Below, piece after piece: positions 50,753-59,905 of a stretch of DNA of 64,000 nucleotides. The notes beneath the pieces are model-generated. The model searched no databases. It saw only the letters and a program-made list of their open reading frames with translations, and was not told the origin of the DNA. The DNA comes from an uncultured Campylobacter sp. (GTDB lineage Bacteria; Campylobacterota; Campylobacteria; Campylobacterales; Campylobacteraceae). The translations under genes and the position numbers were made by a program. The DNA lies in the NCBI RefSeq assembly GCF_938017775.1, contig NZ_CALIIU010000067.1, positions 1 through 64,000 on the forward strand. Direction: 5' to 3'. Every line of letters starts with the position of its first letter. The stretch's first letter is position 1.

Positions 50753-53700
50753 ATGAAGACAAAACTACTAAGCGCAGCGCTATTTTGCGCTTTGGCTAGC
50801 TTTGCCGCAGGCGTAGAGATCAAATACGCTAGCGGGGCTTACGAGATTAGCGGGGTGGACGGCAGTGGATTTAGCGTCACGCAAAAGCAGATCTTAAAAT
50901 GCACTCCCAAAATCACAGGCACCTACGAAAGCGTGAGCGAGAGCTCAATCAGGCTCTATCCTAAGCCGATGCTTAGCGCCGGGGTTAATTATTCGTGCGA
51001 GGCGCGCGGGGTGCGCTTTGAGTTCGAGACGGAGCCTTTTAGCACCGAGCATATCGCGCTTCTGCGTCCGGGGTTAGTGGCAATTAAATTTAACGATGCG
51101 GTTAGCAAGGACGCGCTACAGCAAGCGACTAGAATTTACCGCGCGCAGAATTTAGCCCAAAACGACATATCCTACGAGCTTAGCTCACACGATGATCGGA
51201 ATTTTTTATTCAGCTTCGATCCTAAGGCGCAAAACGTCGTACTGCAAATAGAATCTCTCACCTCAAAAGCGGGCGCAAAGCTACAAAATCCGGTGGAGTT
51301 GCGCACGGACGAGGAGCCTTTTAACGACAGCATTAACGCTTCAAATTTAAGCGGCGTGCAGATTCGCCCTGCGGCTCTAAAAGACGGCTCGCTCGCGGCT
51401 AGAGTGTGTTTCCCTAACTATATGGACGAGCTGTCCGCCAAATACATAAGGATCGCAGGCGTGAGTAAATTTAGCCTCACTCAGCCGCGATATTATTATT
51501 ACGACGAAGATGAGGAGGGCAGCGAAAGCGACGATCCTTCATGCTACTACTATGCAGATATAGTAAGCGACGAGTTTATGCCGAATAAAAGCTACGAGAT
51601 TAGGCTGCTAAAGGGCTTCGGAGATAGCTCATATATCTTGCGCGACGAGATAAAACAAAGCGTAAAAATGGGCGACAGGCTGCCTTTCGTAGCCTTTAGC
51701 GACGAGAAAAATTTTATCCCAAAATCCGCTTCGTTGGCATTTAAAAGCTCAAACGTAAATGAGGTTAAAATTTCGATTGCCAAAGTCCCTGAGCAAAATT
51801 TTAGGTATTTTTTAAACTTTGAAAGCAACGAAGATAGCGTAGGTGGGTTAGCTAGCGAGATCGCGGTTAAGAGCTTTGATATAGGAGGCGCTAAAAACGC
51901 CGTTGCGGAGCATAAAATCGCGATGGATTTTAAAGGCTACGAGGATGGAATTTATAAAATCACGGCGTTTTACAAAGTGGGCGAAAAGATGCAAGAGGTT
52001 TCGCGCGTAGCCTATCTTAGCGACATTACGGCTCAAGTGGTGCTGCTTGAGCGCGGCGCGCTAATTTATACTTCTAGGCTTAGTAATGGCGAGGAGCTAA
52101 GCAGAGCGAAGGTTAAAATTTACAGCGATAAAAACGAGCTAATCGTAGAGGATAAAACGGACGGAGATGGAATTTTGCGATTAGAAAATATGGAAATTCT
52201 AGCCAAAAATCCGCGCTCTATCGAGATTAGTAAAGGCGATGAGCATGCATTCGTGCTATTTAATAACGCCGTAGCAAGCATCGAGAAAACGATTACTGCA
52301 AAGCGTCCGTTTGTTTATCTCGCAAGCGAGCTGATAAGCCCGAATGAGCGGCTTTTAGGCACGATCGTGATAAAAAATCGCGATTTTAGCTCTTTAAAAA
52401 ATACGCCGATTAAATTTAAAATTTACGATCCTAGCGGCACTGTGGTCATCACGCGCGCGCAAAACACCGATGAGTTCGGTAGCGTTAAAATCGACGAGCT
52501 GATGGGCGAGAAAAGCGGCACTTACCGCCTGGATCTCATCTATGAGGACAAAATCATCGCTTCTAAAAGCTTCAGCGTAGAAAATTTCGTCCCAAACCGC
52601 ATTAAAAATGAAATTCTCACTGCCAAAGATGAATACGGCGCGGATGAGATCATCACACTAAAGCTAAGCTCAAACTATCTTGCAGGCGCACCAGCCGGAG
52701 ATTTGAAAGGCTCGCTGGAAGCAAACGCCTACGAAAAAGAGCTAAAAATTAAAGGCTACGAGGGCTTTTCGTTTCTAAACGATCGCTTAAAGAAAAAGGG
52801 TGCTACGCAGCTTCGCAGGGCAGAATTTACGCTAAGCTCCGCCGGCAAAAAAGAGCTTGCACTCTCGCCGGCAGCAGCTGATCTAAATGTCTCTAACGCC
52901 ATAAATATTCTACTAAATTTCAGCGTAACCGAAGAGGGCAAAAACGTAAACGCATATCGCAGCCTGAGCTATCTGCCTTATGATCGTATCGTAGGAATTC
53001 GCGCGAGCAAGGACTTTATCTCAAGTGGAGATAGCGTAAAATTCGGCTTTGCGCTGCTAGATTCCAAAACCAAAACCGACGTCAAAGGCAAGATCGACGT
53101 TGAAATTTACCGCGACGATTTTACTTACGTTTATGACGGCAACAGATATGTCGAGCAAGAAAGCTTTAATCTCGTAAGCGCCGTTAGCACCGACGCGCGC
53201 GAGTTTGAGTATAAATTCCAAAACGGCGGCAATTATCTAATCGTCGCAAACGATTACTCAAGCGGCGCAAGTGCTGGCGTGCGTGTGGATGTAAGCGGCT
53301 GGGGATATTATGGACGGGTAAACGCTAAAGACGTGCAAAGCGCTAAAATCAAACTCGCAAGCGACAAGGTTAAAGCCGGAGATAAAATTAAAGGCGTCAT
53401 CAATTCGCCGGTAGAAAGCGGCGTGCTAAATATCTCGCTCGTAGGCGAGCAGGTTTACGACTATAAAATTCTATCCATAAAAGGTGGTAGCGCGGAATTT
53501 GAGCTTAGCGTGCCGGAGAATTTCGTCGGAGGACACATCAACGCTGTAATCGCGCGCGCTGCGACACCTGCTGCGATGCCGCTTAGAGCCTATGCAAACG
53601 TGCCGGTGGCGCTAGATGCGAGCTCGCACAAGGCTAGCGTGCAAATTTTAGCCGAGAAAAGCTACAAAAACGGGCAAAATGCGCAGATCAGCGTAAAAAG

Positions 53701-55918
53701 CGAGCCAAATTCAAAAGTCATATTATACGCGGTCGATCTTGGAATTTTAGATATCGTCTCACAAGAGGAGCTTGATGCATTTAAGGCGTTTGACATTAGC
53801 GCGTATTTTGCGCTGCGATATTTCGACATTTACGACGATCTTAGCGTGTATCAAACTACTGCTAAAGAGCTAAGCTTCGGCGGCGACGGCGTTATGGCGA
53901 AAGCTAAACGAAATTTAAGTCCGGTCGAAAACAAAAAGCAGAAAAAATTTATCAAAATGCTGATCGCAAAAGCAGACGCGAACGGCGAGGCGAAATTTGA
54001 GCTTGCAATGCCGAAAAATTTTAACTCCACGATCCGACTAAGCGCCATGGCTATCGGAGAGGCGTCTACGATTGGCTCGGCAAACGTCGAAGCCAAGGTC
54101 CGAGACGACGTGATCATAAAGCCCGCCGATCTAACCTACATGGTGCGCGGCGATGAAATTTCCGTGCCGCTGACGCTCATCAATACGACTGACAAAGAGC
54201 AAAAGGCGGTCTTAAAAATCAGCTCATCTCCCTCGGTCGCTATAAGCGGCGGCGAGGCAAATTTCACACTCAAACCGCTGGAGGTAAAACATACGAGCTT
54301 CACCGCGAGCGCGCTTGATATTGCGGATGCAAATATTAAATTTGATCTTGACGCAAACGGGCAAAAATTTAGCAATGATGTGGGATTTGACATAATCAGC
54401 CAGTTCCCGCGCTCGAAGCTATTTCACGTAAGCTATGGCGATAAGCCGGTAACGCTCAAAATCGATCCGAGCTATAAAGAAATTTACGCTCACGTAAGCT
54501 CTACGCCTAACGCTTTTAGCCTAGCGGACGAGCTATATCTCTATCCTTACGGTTGCACCGAGCAGCTTACTTCAAAGATGGTAGCGGTTGATTATGTCGC
54601 ACGCAAAGACTCCAATAAAACCTTAACCAACCGCGTAAACGAGTATGCAAGTAGAATTTTATCTCGCCTCAAACCTAGCGGCAGTTTCGGCTACTGGAGT
54701 GCTCACGGCGTTACTAATTACTACGCTTCGATTTACGCAAGCGACGTTTTATTGGAGCTTGATGCGCGCTATAAATTCCTTAGCAATAAGCAAAGATCGC
54801 TGATATTTAGCGCCTTAAAATCAGACTACGAAGATCAAGCGACGCTTCGAATATACGCGGATTTCGTGCTGGATCAATACGGCAAGCTCGATGACGATGA
54901 GATAAATTTTATTTTCGACAATGGCCTTTATGATAACTCGCCGATGGCTCGCATCGCTATGGCTGCGATACTTAAAAAGCACAATATGACGACCGAGTTT
55001 AACTTCATGCGTGAAAAAATAAACCAAATGGATTATGACTACGCCGAAGACGGAGCGGGCTTGACGTTTGCCAGCGACATAAGAGACGCCGCCTTTAAGC
55101 TCTACGCATTCGGCAAGGCTGGCATCAAAGATGATAACACGGCTCGCACGGTCGATGCGATCATTCGCGATCTAAAAAATATAAACAACACGCAGGAGAG
55201 AGCGAGCGTTATACGCGGATTTGATGAGTATTTTAAGGATTCGAAAAAAGAAGCCCATTTTGCATTAAAATACGACGGCGAAACGAAAAATTTCAATTCG
55301 CCGCTGGATACCAAGCTCGCAGTTAAAGACGGCGCGATAGAATTTACGCCGATGAGCGGCAACGGCGAGCTGTTTTTTACGGTGCTGGGATTTGGATATG
55401 AAAGCGCTGCGGTCAAACACAATCCGCTTAGCATAAATAGACCGTTTGATAACGACCGAGATAAGAAGGTTGAAATTTATCGCGAGTTTCTCGATGCTCG
55501 CGGCAACATCGTCGATCTAAACAAACTCAAAGTAGGGCAGAAAATTTACTCTAAGATCAGCTGGCGAGCGAATCATTATCTGTATAATTTCGCAATCGAC
55601 GAGGCGATGCCTAGCTGCTTTGAGGCGGTAAATGAGCGCCTGGGCTCGGCCGCACAGGCTCGCCCGGAAGGCTTTGTGGATAGCGTAGCGATCGAGCATA
55701 CGGAGTATCTGTACGACCGAGTACTTCACTTCCCGAAAAGCGGTTATTTTTACTACGATCCGCAAGAGGGCCATAATAGTACCGGCGTCATCTACACGCC
55801 GATAAACGTGATCATGTCGGGCTCGTGCGCGCTTCCTGCGATCTCTATCGAGGATATGCAATACGAGCAGGTAAATAACTACGATCTGCAAACGCTTAAA
55901 TTTAAAGTCGCTCGCTAA
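50753..55918 (+). CDS. bacterial alpha-2-macroglobulin
   Basis: Very large periplasmic protease trap (1721 residues). A signal peptide (residues 1-20) precedes a series of MG beta domains. The reactive thioester motif is intact as YGCTEQL (C1268 to Q1271), so it can covalently capture attacking proteases, followed by the alpha-helical thioester domain (SGSFGYWSAHGVTNYYAS). E. coli YfhM is lipidated; no lipobox cysteine is visible here, so it may be soluble. Pairing with PbpC is the classic arrangement: the trap guards while PbpC repairs the wall. The frame extends 5 codons upstream, but the ATG at 50753 has AAAGGA five bases before it. Confidence 0.93.
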   Translation: MKTKLLSAALFCALASFAAGVEIKYASGAYEISGVDGSGFSVTQKQILKCTPKITGTYESVSESSIRLYPKPMLSAGVNYSCEARGVRFEFETEPFSTEHIALLRPGLVAIKFNDAVSKDALQQATRIYRAQNLAQNDISYELSSHDDRNFLFSFDPKAQNVVLQIESLTSKAGAKLQNPVELRTDEEPFNDSINASNLSGVQIRPAALKDGSLAARVCFPNYMDELSAKYIRIAGVSKFSLTQPRYYYYDEDEEGSESDDPSCYYYADIVSDEFMPNKSYEIRLLKGFGDSSYILRDEIKQSVKMGDRLPFVAFSDEKNFIPKSASLAFKSSNVNEVKISIAKVPEQNFRYFLNFESNEDSVGGLASEIAVKSFDIGGAKNAVAEHKIAMDFKGYEDGIYKITAFYKVGEKMQEVSRVAYLSDITAQVVLLERGALIYTSRLSNGEELSRAKVKIYSDKNELIVEDKTDGDGILRLENMEILAKNPRSIEISKGDEHAFVLFNNAVASIEKTITAKRPFVYLASELISPNERLLGTIVIKNRDFSSLKNTPIKFKIYDPSGTVVITRAQNTDEFGSVKIDELMGEKSGTYRLDLIYEDKIIASKSFSVENFVPNRIKNEILTAKDEYGADEIITLKLSSNYLAGAPAGDLKGSLEANAYEKELKIKGYEGFSFLNDRLKKKGATQLRRAEFTLSSAGKKELALSPAAADLNVSNAINILLNFSVTEEGKNVNAYRSLSYLPYDRIVGIRASKDFISSGDSVKFGFALLDSKTKTDVKGKIDVEIYRDDFTYVYDGNRYVEQESFNLVSAVSTDAREFEYKFQNGGNYLIVANDYSSGASAGVRVDVSGWGYYGRVNAKDVQSAKIKLASDKVKAGDKIKGVINSPVESGVLNISLVGEQVYDYKILSIKGGSAEFELSVPENFVGGHINAVIARAATPAAMPLRAYANVPVALDASSHKASVQILAEKSYKNGQNAQISVKSEPNSKVILYAVDLGILDIVSQEELDAFKAFDISAYFALRYFDIYDDLSVYQTTAKELSFGGDGVMAKAKRNLSPVENKKQKKFIKMLIAKADANGEAKFELAMPKNFNSTIRLSAMAIGEASTIGSANVEAKVRDDVIIKPADLTYMVRGDEISVPLTLINTTDKEQKAVLKISSSPSVAISGGEANFTLKPLEVKHTSFTASALDIADANIKFDLDANGQKFSNDVGFDIISQFPRSKLFHVSYGDKPVTLKIDPSYKEIYAHVSSTPNAFSLADELYLYPYGCTEQLTSKMVAVDYVARKDSNKTLTNRVNEYASRILSRLKPSGSFGYWSAHGVTNYYASIYASDVLLELDARYKFLSNKQRSLIFSALKSDYEDQATLRIYADFVLDQYGKLDDDEINFIFDNGLYDNSPMARIAMAAILKKHNMTTEFNFMREKINQMDYDYAEDGAGLTFASDIRDAAFKLYAFGKAGIKDDNTARTVDAIIRDLKNINNTQERASVIRGFDEYFKDSKKEAHFALKYDGETKNFNSPLDTKLAVKDGAIEFTPMSGNGELFFTVLGFGYESAAVKHNPLSINRPFDNDRDKKVEIYREFLDARGNIVDLNKLKVGQKIYSKISWRANHYLYNFAIDEAMPSCFEAVNERLGSAAQARPEGFVDSVAIEHTEYLYDRVLHFPKSGYFYYDPQEGHNSTGVIYTPINVIMSGSCALPAISIEDMQYEQVNNYDLQTLKFKVAR

Positions 55919-55936
55919 GGGTTAGCGATTTTAAGG

Positions 55937-55977
55937 CTCGGCGCGAATTTTGCATTAATTGCGATTTTCGCGCCGAG
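55937..55977 (+). terminator. hairpin after the alpha-2-macroglobulin gene
   Basis: CTCGGCGCGAA (55937-55947) and TTCGCGCCGAG (55967-55977) pair perfectly over 11 bp with a 19-base loop, 18 bases after the stop. A short TTTT follows 5 bases later. A likely terminator or 3' stabilising hairpin. Confidence 0.65.
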
Positions 55978-56123
55978 TGCGCTTTTGCGTTCACAAGCAT
56001 TTTGCAAACGAGCGTCTGATAAAATTTTAAAATTTTAATTCCGCTCGCCCGCCGAATTTCAAAATTTTATATCAACGCCCATATTTCATAGTTTTTTACT
56101 ATCTATTTATAACGTTATTCTAT

Positions 56124-56152
56124 TTGACTTACATTTAAATTCGAGTTATCAT
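56124..56152 (+). promoter_or_regulatory. sigma70-type promoter of the second flavoprotein gene
   Basis: TTGACT (56124-56129), 17 bases, then TATCAT (56147-56152). The 13 bases ATTTGACTTACAT are identical to the fccA promoter, and the spacing is the same. Upstream bases also resemble each other (TAACGTTATTCT here, ATACCAAATAAC in fccA). Confidence 0.7.
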
Positions 56153-56190
56153 TTCTTTTAAATATACACTTTCAATTAAAGGAGTTGCAA

Positions 56191-57741
56191 ATGCAAGACG
56201 TATCAAGACGTAGTTTTTTAAAGATTAGCGCGGTTGGCGCCGGAGCACTTGCGCTGGGAGCTAGTAGCGCGTGCGCGGCACAAAACGCTAAGGACGTCAA
56301 ATTTGATGAGGAATACGACATCGTCATCATCGGCACCGGTTTTGCTGGACTTGCCGCAGCGATTAAAGCTAGCGGACGCGGTAAAAAGGTGCTGGTGCTT
56401 GAAAAAATGGGTCGCGCGGGCGGAAATTCCGTCATCAACGGCGGAAATATGGCCGCTCCGATGAATAAATTTCAAGTCGCACAAGGCATCAAGGATAGCA
56501 AGGAGCTTTTTATCGCCGATGCCGTAAAAGACGGGCTTGGGCTTAACCACACCGATCTTTTGGGCGTGATGTTTGATCGCAGCAACGATGCGGTGGATCT
56601 TTTGGTGGGCTGCGGAGCGGAGTTTAGCGATAAGCTGATCTTTGAAAGCGGTCACAGCGTCGCAAGAAGCTTGCAATCAACCAACGGCTCGGGCTCGGGC
56701 TACATCCAGCCGATGATGGGTAAACTTCAAAACGATCCTAACGTCACCATTAAAACCCGCACGAAATTTGACGATTTCATCGTGGACGACAGCGGTCGTG
56801 TCGTGGGCGTAGAAGCTCGTGAGGAGTATAAATTTGATCCGAAGCTCTTTAGCGACGATTTGGAAAATAAAAGCGGTGAGAAAAAGAGCTATAAAGCCAA
56901 AGACGGCGTTTTGCTAGCCTCGGGCGGATACGGACGCGATCTATGGTATCGCCAGATCCAAGATCCGCGCGTAGTGCCTAGCATAGATAGCACCAATCAT
57001 CCAGGAAGCTCGGCGGGAGCGATGCTAGCGGCAAATAGAATCGGCGCATTTACGCTTCTTACATCGTGGATTCAGTTCCTTCCATATTGCTCGCCCGATG
57101 AAAAAGGCTTCGGCGCTGCGGTAAATTTTACCAACCACTGCTGCAATACCTATGGCCTTACCGTCGATCCAAAGACGGGCAAGCGCTTTATGGACGAGCA
57201 CGCAGGGCGCAAGATCAAGGCGGACGCCTGCTTTAAGGTTATCGGCGAGAGCGAGAAAAACGACAACTATCCGGTAAATATCTGCGACTCTCAAGCCGTC
57301 GCCGCGCGTAACCCGGTCTATACATCAAGGCCGCTGGAAGCGGGAGTCGTGAAGAAATTTGACACGCTAGAGGAGCTTGCAAAGGCTTACAATCTGCCGC
57401 TGGAGCCGTTTTTAAAGACTGTCGCGGATTATAACTCTTACGTCAAAGCGGGCAAAGACCCCGAATTCGGCAAAGTGGTCGATAAGCTAGACGGCATCGA
57501 CGTTTCCAAACCGCCGTTTTACGCAAGCCGCACGATGCCGAAGGTGCACCACACGATGGGCGGACTTGAGATCAACACCAAAGCTCAGGTCATCTCGAGC
57601 CTTACTCACGAGCCGATCCCGGGTCTTTGGGCTGCGGGCGAGGTGACTGGCGGCGTGCACGGCGCGAGCAGGCTCGGAACCTACGCAATCCTTGATTGTA
57701 TGGTTTTCGGAATGATCGCGGGAGAAACAATCGGGGCTTAA
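56191..57741 (+). CDS. second Tat-exported flavocytochrome c-type FAD reductase
   Basis: Paralogue of FccA at 1168, 516 residues, with a perfect Tat motif (RRSFLK, 6-11) and the FAD motif GTGFAGLAAA (48-57). It keeps the family's RFMDEHAGR (332-340), HHTMGG (453-458) and SRLGT (493-497). The QAHP position of Fcc3 reads QFLP (295-298), different from FccA's QFGP, so its acceptor may differ. No cytochrome gene is adjacent, so it could draw electrons from FccB and FccC. A longer TTG-start frame is listed by simple ORF finding, but the ATG at 56191 has AAAGGAG six bases before it. Its promoter is nearly the same as fccA's. Substrate unknown. Confidence 0.88.
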   Translation: MQDVSRRSFLKISAVGAGALALGASSACAAQNAKDVKFDEEYDIVIIGTGFAGLAAAIKASGRGKKVLVLEKMGRAGGNSVINGGNMAAPMNKFQVAQGIKDSKELFIADAVKDGLGLNHTDLLGVMFDRSNDAVDLLVGCGAEFSDKLIFESGHSVARSLQSTNGSGSGYIQPMMGKLQNDPNVTIKTRTKFDDFIVDDSGRVVGVEAREEYKFDPKLFSDDLENKSGEKKSYKAKDGVLLASGGYGRDLWYRQIQDPRVVPSIDSTNHPGSSAGAMLAANRIGAFTLLTSWIQFLPYCSPDEKGFGAAVNFTNHCCNTYGLTVDPKTGKRFMDEHAGRKIKADACFKVIGESEKNDNYPVNICDSQAVAARNPVYTSRPLEAGVVKKFDTLEELAKAYNLPLEPFLKTVADYNSYVKAGKDPEFGKVVDKLDGIDVSKPPFYASRTMPKVHHTMGGLEINTKAQVISSLTHEPIPGLWAAGEVTGGVHGASRLGTYAILDCMVFGMIAGETIGA

Positions 57742-58283
57742 ATTTAGCGCCTCAAAATTTCGGCGCGAAGTAGCCATACATGCTTTGCGCCGAAATGCTT
57801 GAGAAGGACTTACGCGAAGTAGGGCACAGCACACAATCCGTAAATCCTACGTAGAGCGGCGGCAGGGTCTGTCGCGATTTGCAAGGCTAGGCACGTGAAG
57901 CAGTAAAATGCGTACAGCAATAAAAGGCTTTGTTGCCCAAGTTGTAACGCCTAAGGACGAGAGTGCGTTCGTCGCCCGCGACGGCGCGACGGCAAAATTT
58001 CAAATCATAAAATTTTAAAATCTCATAACGCGGGAGTTTTAAATTTTGTAGCGCCAAAACTCTGCGGCGTCGCCCGAGTTTGTAGCTCGTAAGCCCCGTT
58101 TTGTATGTATCGCGCGTACTAGGAAAAGTTAAATTTGACCGCCGCTTTTATGATGCCACGGCGCAATAACTCGATCAAATTTTAAAATTTCATGCATCTT
58201 TTGCGTAAAATTTCATCTATTTAGCAATCAACGATGCTAAATTTCGCTAAAATTCGTCACACGAAGCAACTCGGGGGGCGGGC
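57742..58283. other. 542-bp spacer with an AAATTT-free block
   Basis: No credible gene. It holds a large hairpin (57751-57803). Bases 57804 to about 57995 contain no AAATTT word, unlike the rest of the spacers; they are mixed-composition and could be a non-coding RNA or remnant, though I recognise nothing. AAATTT words return after 57995. Confidence 0.5.
57751..57803 (+). terminator. large hairpin after the second flavoprotein gene
   Basis: The arm at 57751-57770 (CTCAAAATTTCGGCGCGAAG) pairs with 57783-57803 across a 12-base loop. About 18 bp match, with one small bulge and one mismatch. It lies 9 bases after the stop. No T tract follows, so it may work with Rho or protect the mRNA end. Confidence 0.6.
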
Positions 58284-59045
58284 ATGATAGCGATCTATTT
58301 TAGCGCCACGGGCAACACGAAGCATTGCGCAGATAAGCTCATCGCTCATCTTGGCGGCGTCTGCGTCTCGATCGAGAGCGAGGCTTGCGGTGAGCTTTTA
58401 AAGCACCACAACGACGTCATTTTGGCATATCCCGTCTATTTTAGCGACCTGCCGCGTATCATGCGCGACTTCCTCTACCGAAACGGCGCAAGCTTTAGCG
58501 GCAAAAACGTATTCATCCTCGCTACGATGGAGATTTTCAGCGGCGACGGAGCAGGGTGCGCGGCTAGAGTTTTAAAACAATTCGGTGCAAACATAACGGG
58601 CGGCGCTCATATCAAAATGCCCGCGTTCATCCTCGACGTGGCGATTTTCAGCTACTCGCAAGCGAAAAACGAGCGCATAATCAAAGAGGCGGACGCTAAA
58701 GTCAGACGCGTTGCGGAGGCGCTTAGTGCAAATCGTCCGCCGCAAGAGGGGCTGAGCGCGCTTTGTCGTATCGCAGGGTTTTTAGGACAGCGACTTTGGA
58801 TGAAAATTTGGGACAAAAGCCCCTTTGCCAAGCGCAAGCCGAGCCTCGATCCATCGCGATGCAGCGGCTGCGGGGCTTGCGTCAAACCCTGCCCGATGCG
58901 TAACATAAAGCTCGCTTGCAAAAAGGCGCAATTCGGTGATGAGTGCACGCTTTGCTACAGGTGCGTAAATATATGCGAGCACAAGGCGATTACGATCCTA
59001 GGCAGGGCGAAAAATTTAGAAAAGTCCATCCCTGCGGACTTATGA
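58284..59045 (+). CDS. EFR1-family flavodoxin-ferredoxin protein
   Basis: Redox protein of 253 residues combining an N-terminal flavodoxin-like domain (IYFSATGNTKHCADK, with the phosphate-binding SATGNT at 7-12) and two C-terminal 4Fe-4S clusters: C193, C196, C199, C203 and C221, C224, C227, C231. The fusion is annotated as EFR1 family in anaerobes; it may move low-potential electrons, and the partner is unknown. The ATG follows a G-rich GGGGGGCGGGC rather than a typical ribosome site. It lies after a flavoprotein but has no proven link. Confidence 0.88.
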   Translation: MIAIYFSATGNTKHCADKLIAHLGGVCVSIESEACGELLKHHNDVILAYPVYFSDLPRIMRDFLYRNGASFSGKNVFILATMEIFSGDGAGCAARVLKQFGANITGGAHIKMPAFILDVAIFSYSQAKNERIIKEADAKVRRVAEALSANRPPQEGLSALCRIAGFLGQRLWMKIWDKSPFAKRKPSLDPSRCSGCGACVKPCPMRNIKLACKKAQFGDECTLCYRCVNICEHKAITILGRAKNLEKSIPADL

Positions 59046-59060
59046 GGACGAGCTCATACC

Positions 59061-59318
59061 ATGCAAGCTAGCAATCAAATACATGAAAACGGGCGGAAAT
59101 TTTACTTTTTGATAGCACTGCGTACGGCTAAAGCGCGATGTCTTACAACGAATATGGCGCAGAAAAAAGTAACTCGCCGCGAGCTCGTGAAATTTAACCT
59201 ACCGCTGTGCAAGATCCTCGTAAAATTTGGCTACAGCACCCACTACGGATACGGGACAGACGAGCGTGGTAGGGTCATACTAATAAACGGCGGGGCTGCC
59301 TTGCGTAGCAAGAGGTAA
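59061..59318 (+). CDS. small hypothetical protein
   Basis: Unrecognised frame of 85 residues starting 16 bp after the EFR1 gene. The C-terminal half (VTRRELVKFNLPLCKILVKF, YGYGTDERGRVILINGG) has a plausible protein composition and Tyr/Gly-rich turn, while the N-terminal half is less convincing. An alternative start is the ATG at 59154. GAGG lies 13 bases before the first ATG, too far to be compelling. No signal or membrane segment. Could be a remnant or a chance frame. Confidence 0.3.
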   Translation: MQASNQIHENGRKFYFLIALRTAKARCLTTNMAQKKVTRRELVKFNLPLCKILVKFGYSTHYGYGTDERGRVILINGGAALRSKR

Positions 59319-59905
59319 GGCAAACGGCTTTGATTATATCGCCGTAAGCTGCGAGGATGAAACAGACAAAAAGACAAAATTTCGCTTATGTAGGCGGCCT
59401 TAAATCTCAAGTCCGTCTTTTTTGCTCCGTATTTAAATTTTACTAGGTCGCTAGATACTCCTAAATTTAAATTCCCTAGAGCCGAATGTGGCGTCTTAGA
59501 ATTTTAGTAAAGGTTTATTCTGTAATACTGCGCCGTGAAATTTCAGCGAAGGCTTATTTTGCCGCATACCTCAAATTCTTAAATTACCCGCGCCGGCCTA
59601 CTTAAGCTCTAAAGCGCTTGCCTTATCACTTCGCCTAAGGGCAAAATGCCGCGCCTTGTCTTATTAATTCGCCGCGGAATTTCGCGGTAAAACTAAATTT
59701 TAAAATTTGACCCATTTAAATTTAAAAAGCGCACGACTATCGCAAAAATCATCCGATATTATTGGCGACGCCGGCCTAATTTTGAAATTACACCATCGCC
59801 CCTATATACTGCTATAGTCGTTAAATTTTAAGCAACGATAGGCGATAAAATTTTAAGAATTTCGCCGCCCAGCATTTCTTTATGCCACCAAGCCCACAAA
59901 ACCGC
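59319..59905. other. 587-bp gene-free spacer
   Basis: Convergent gap between the small frame at 59061 and the sensor kinase. No credible gene. AAATTT words are frequent after 59380, with Tn-rich and GCCGCGC-like linkers between them. Confidence 0.55.
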
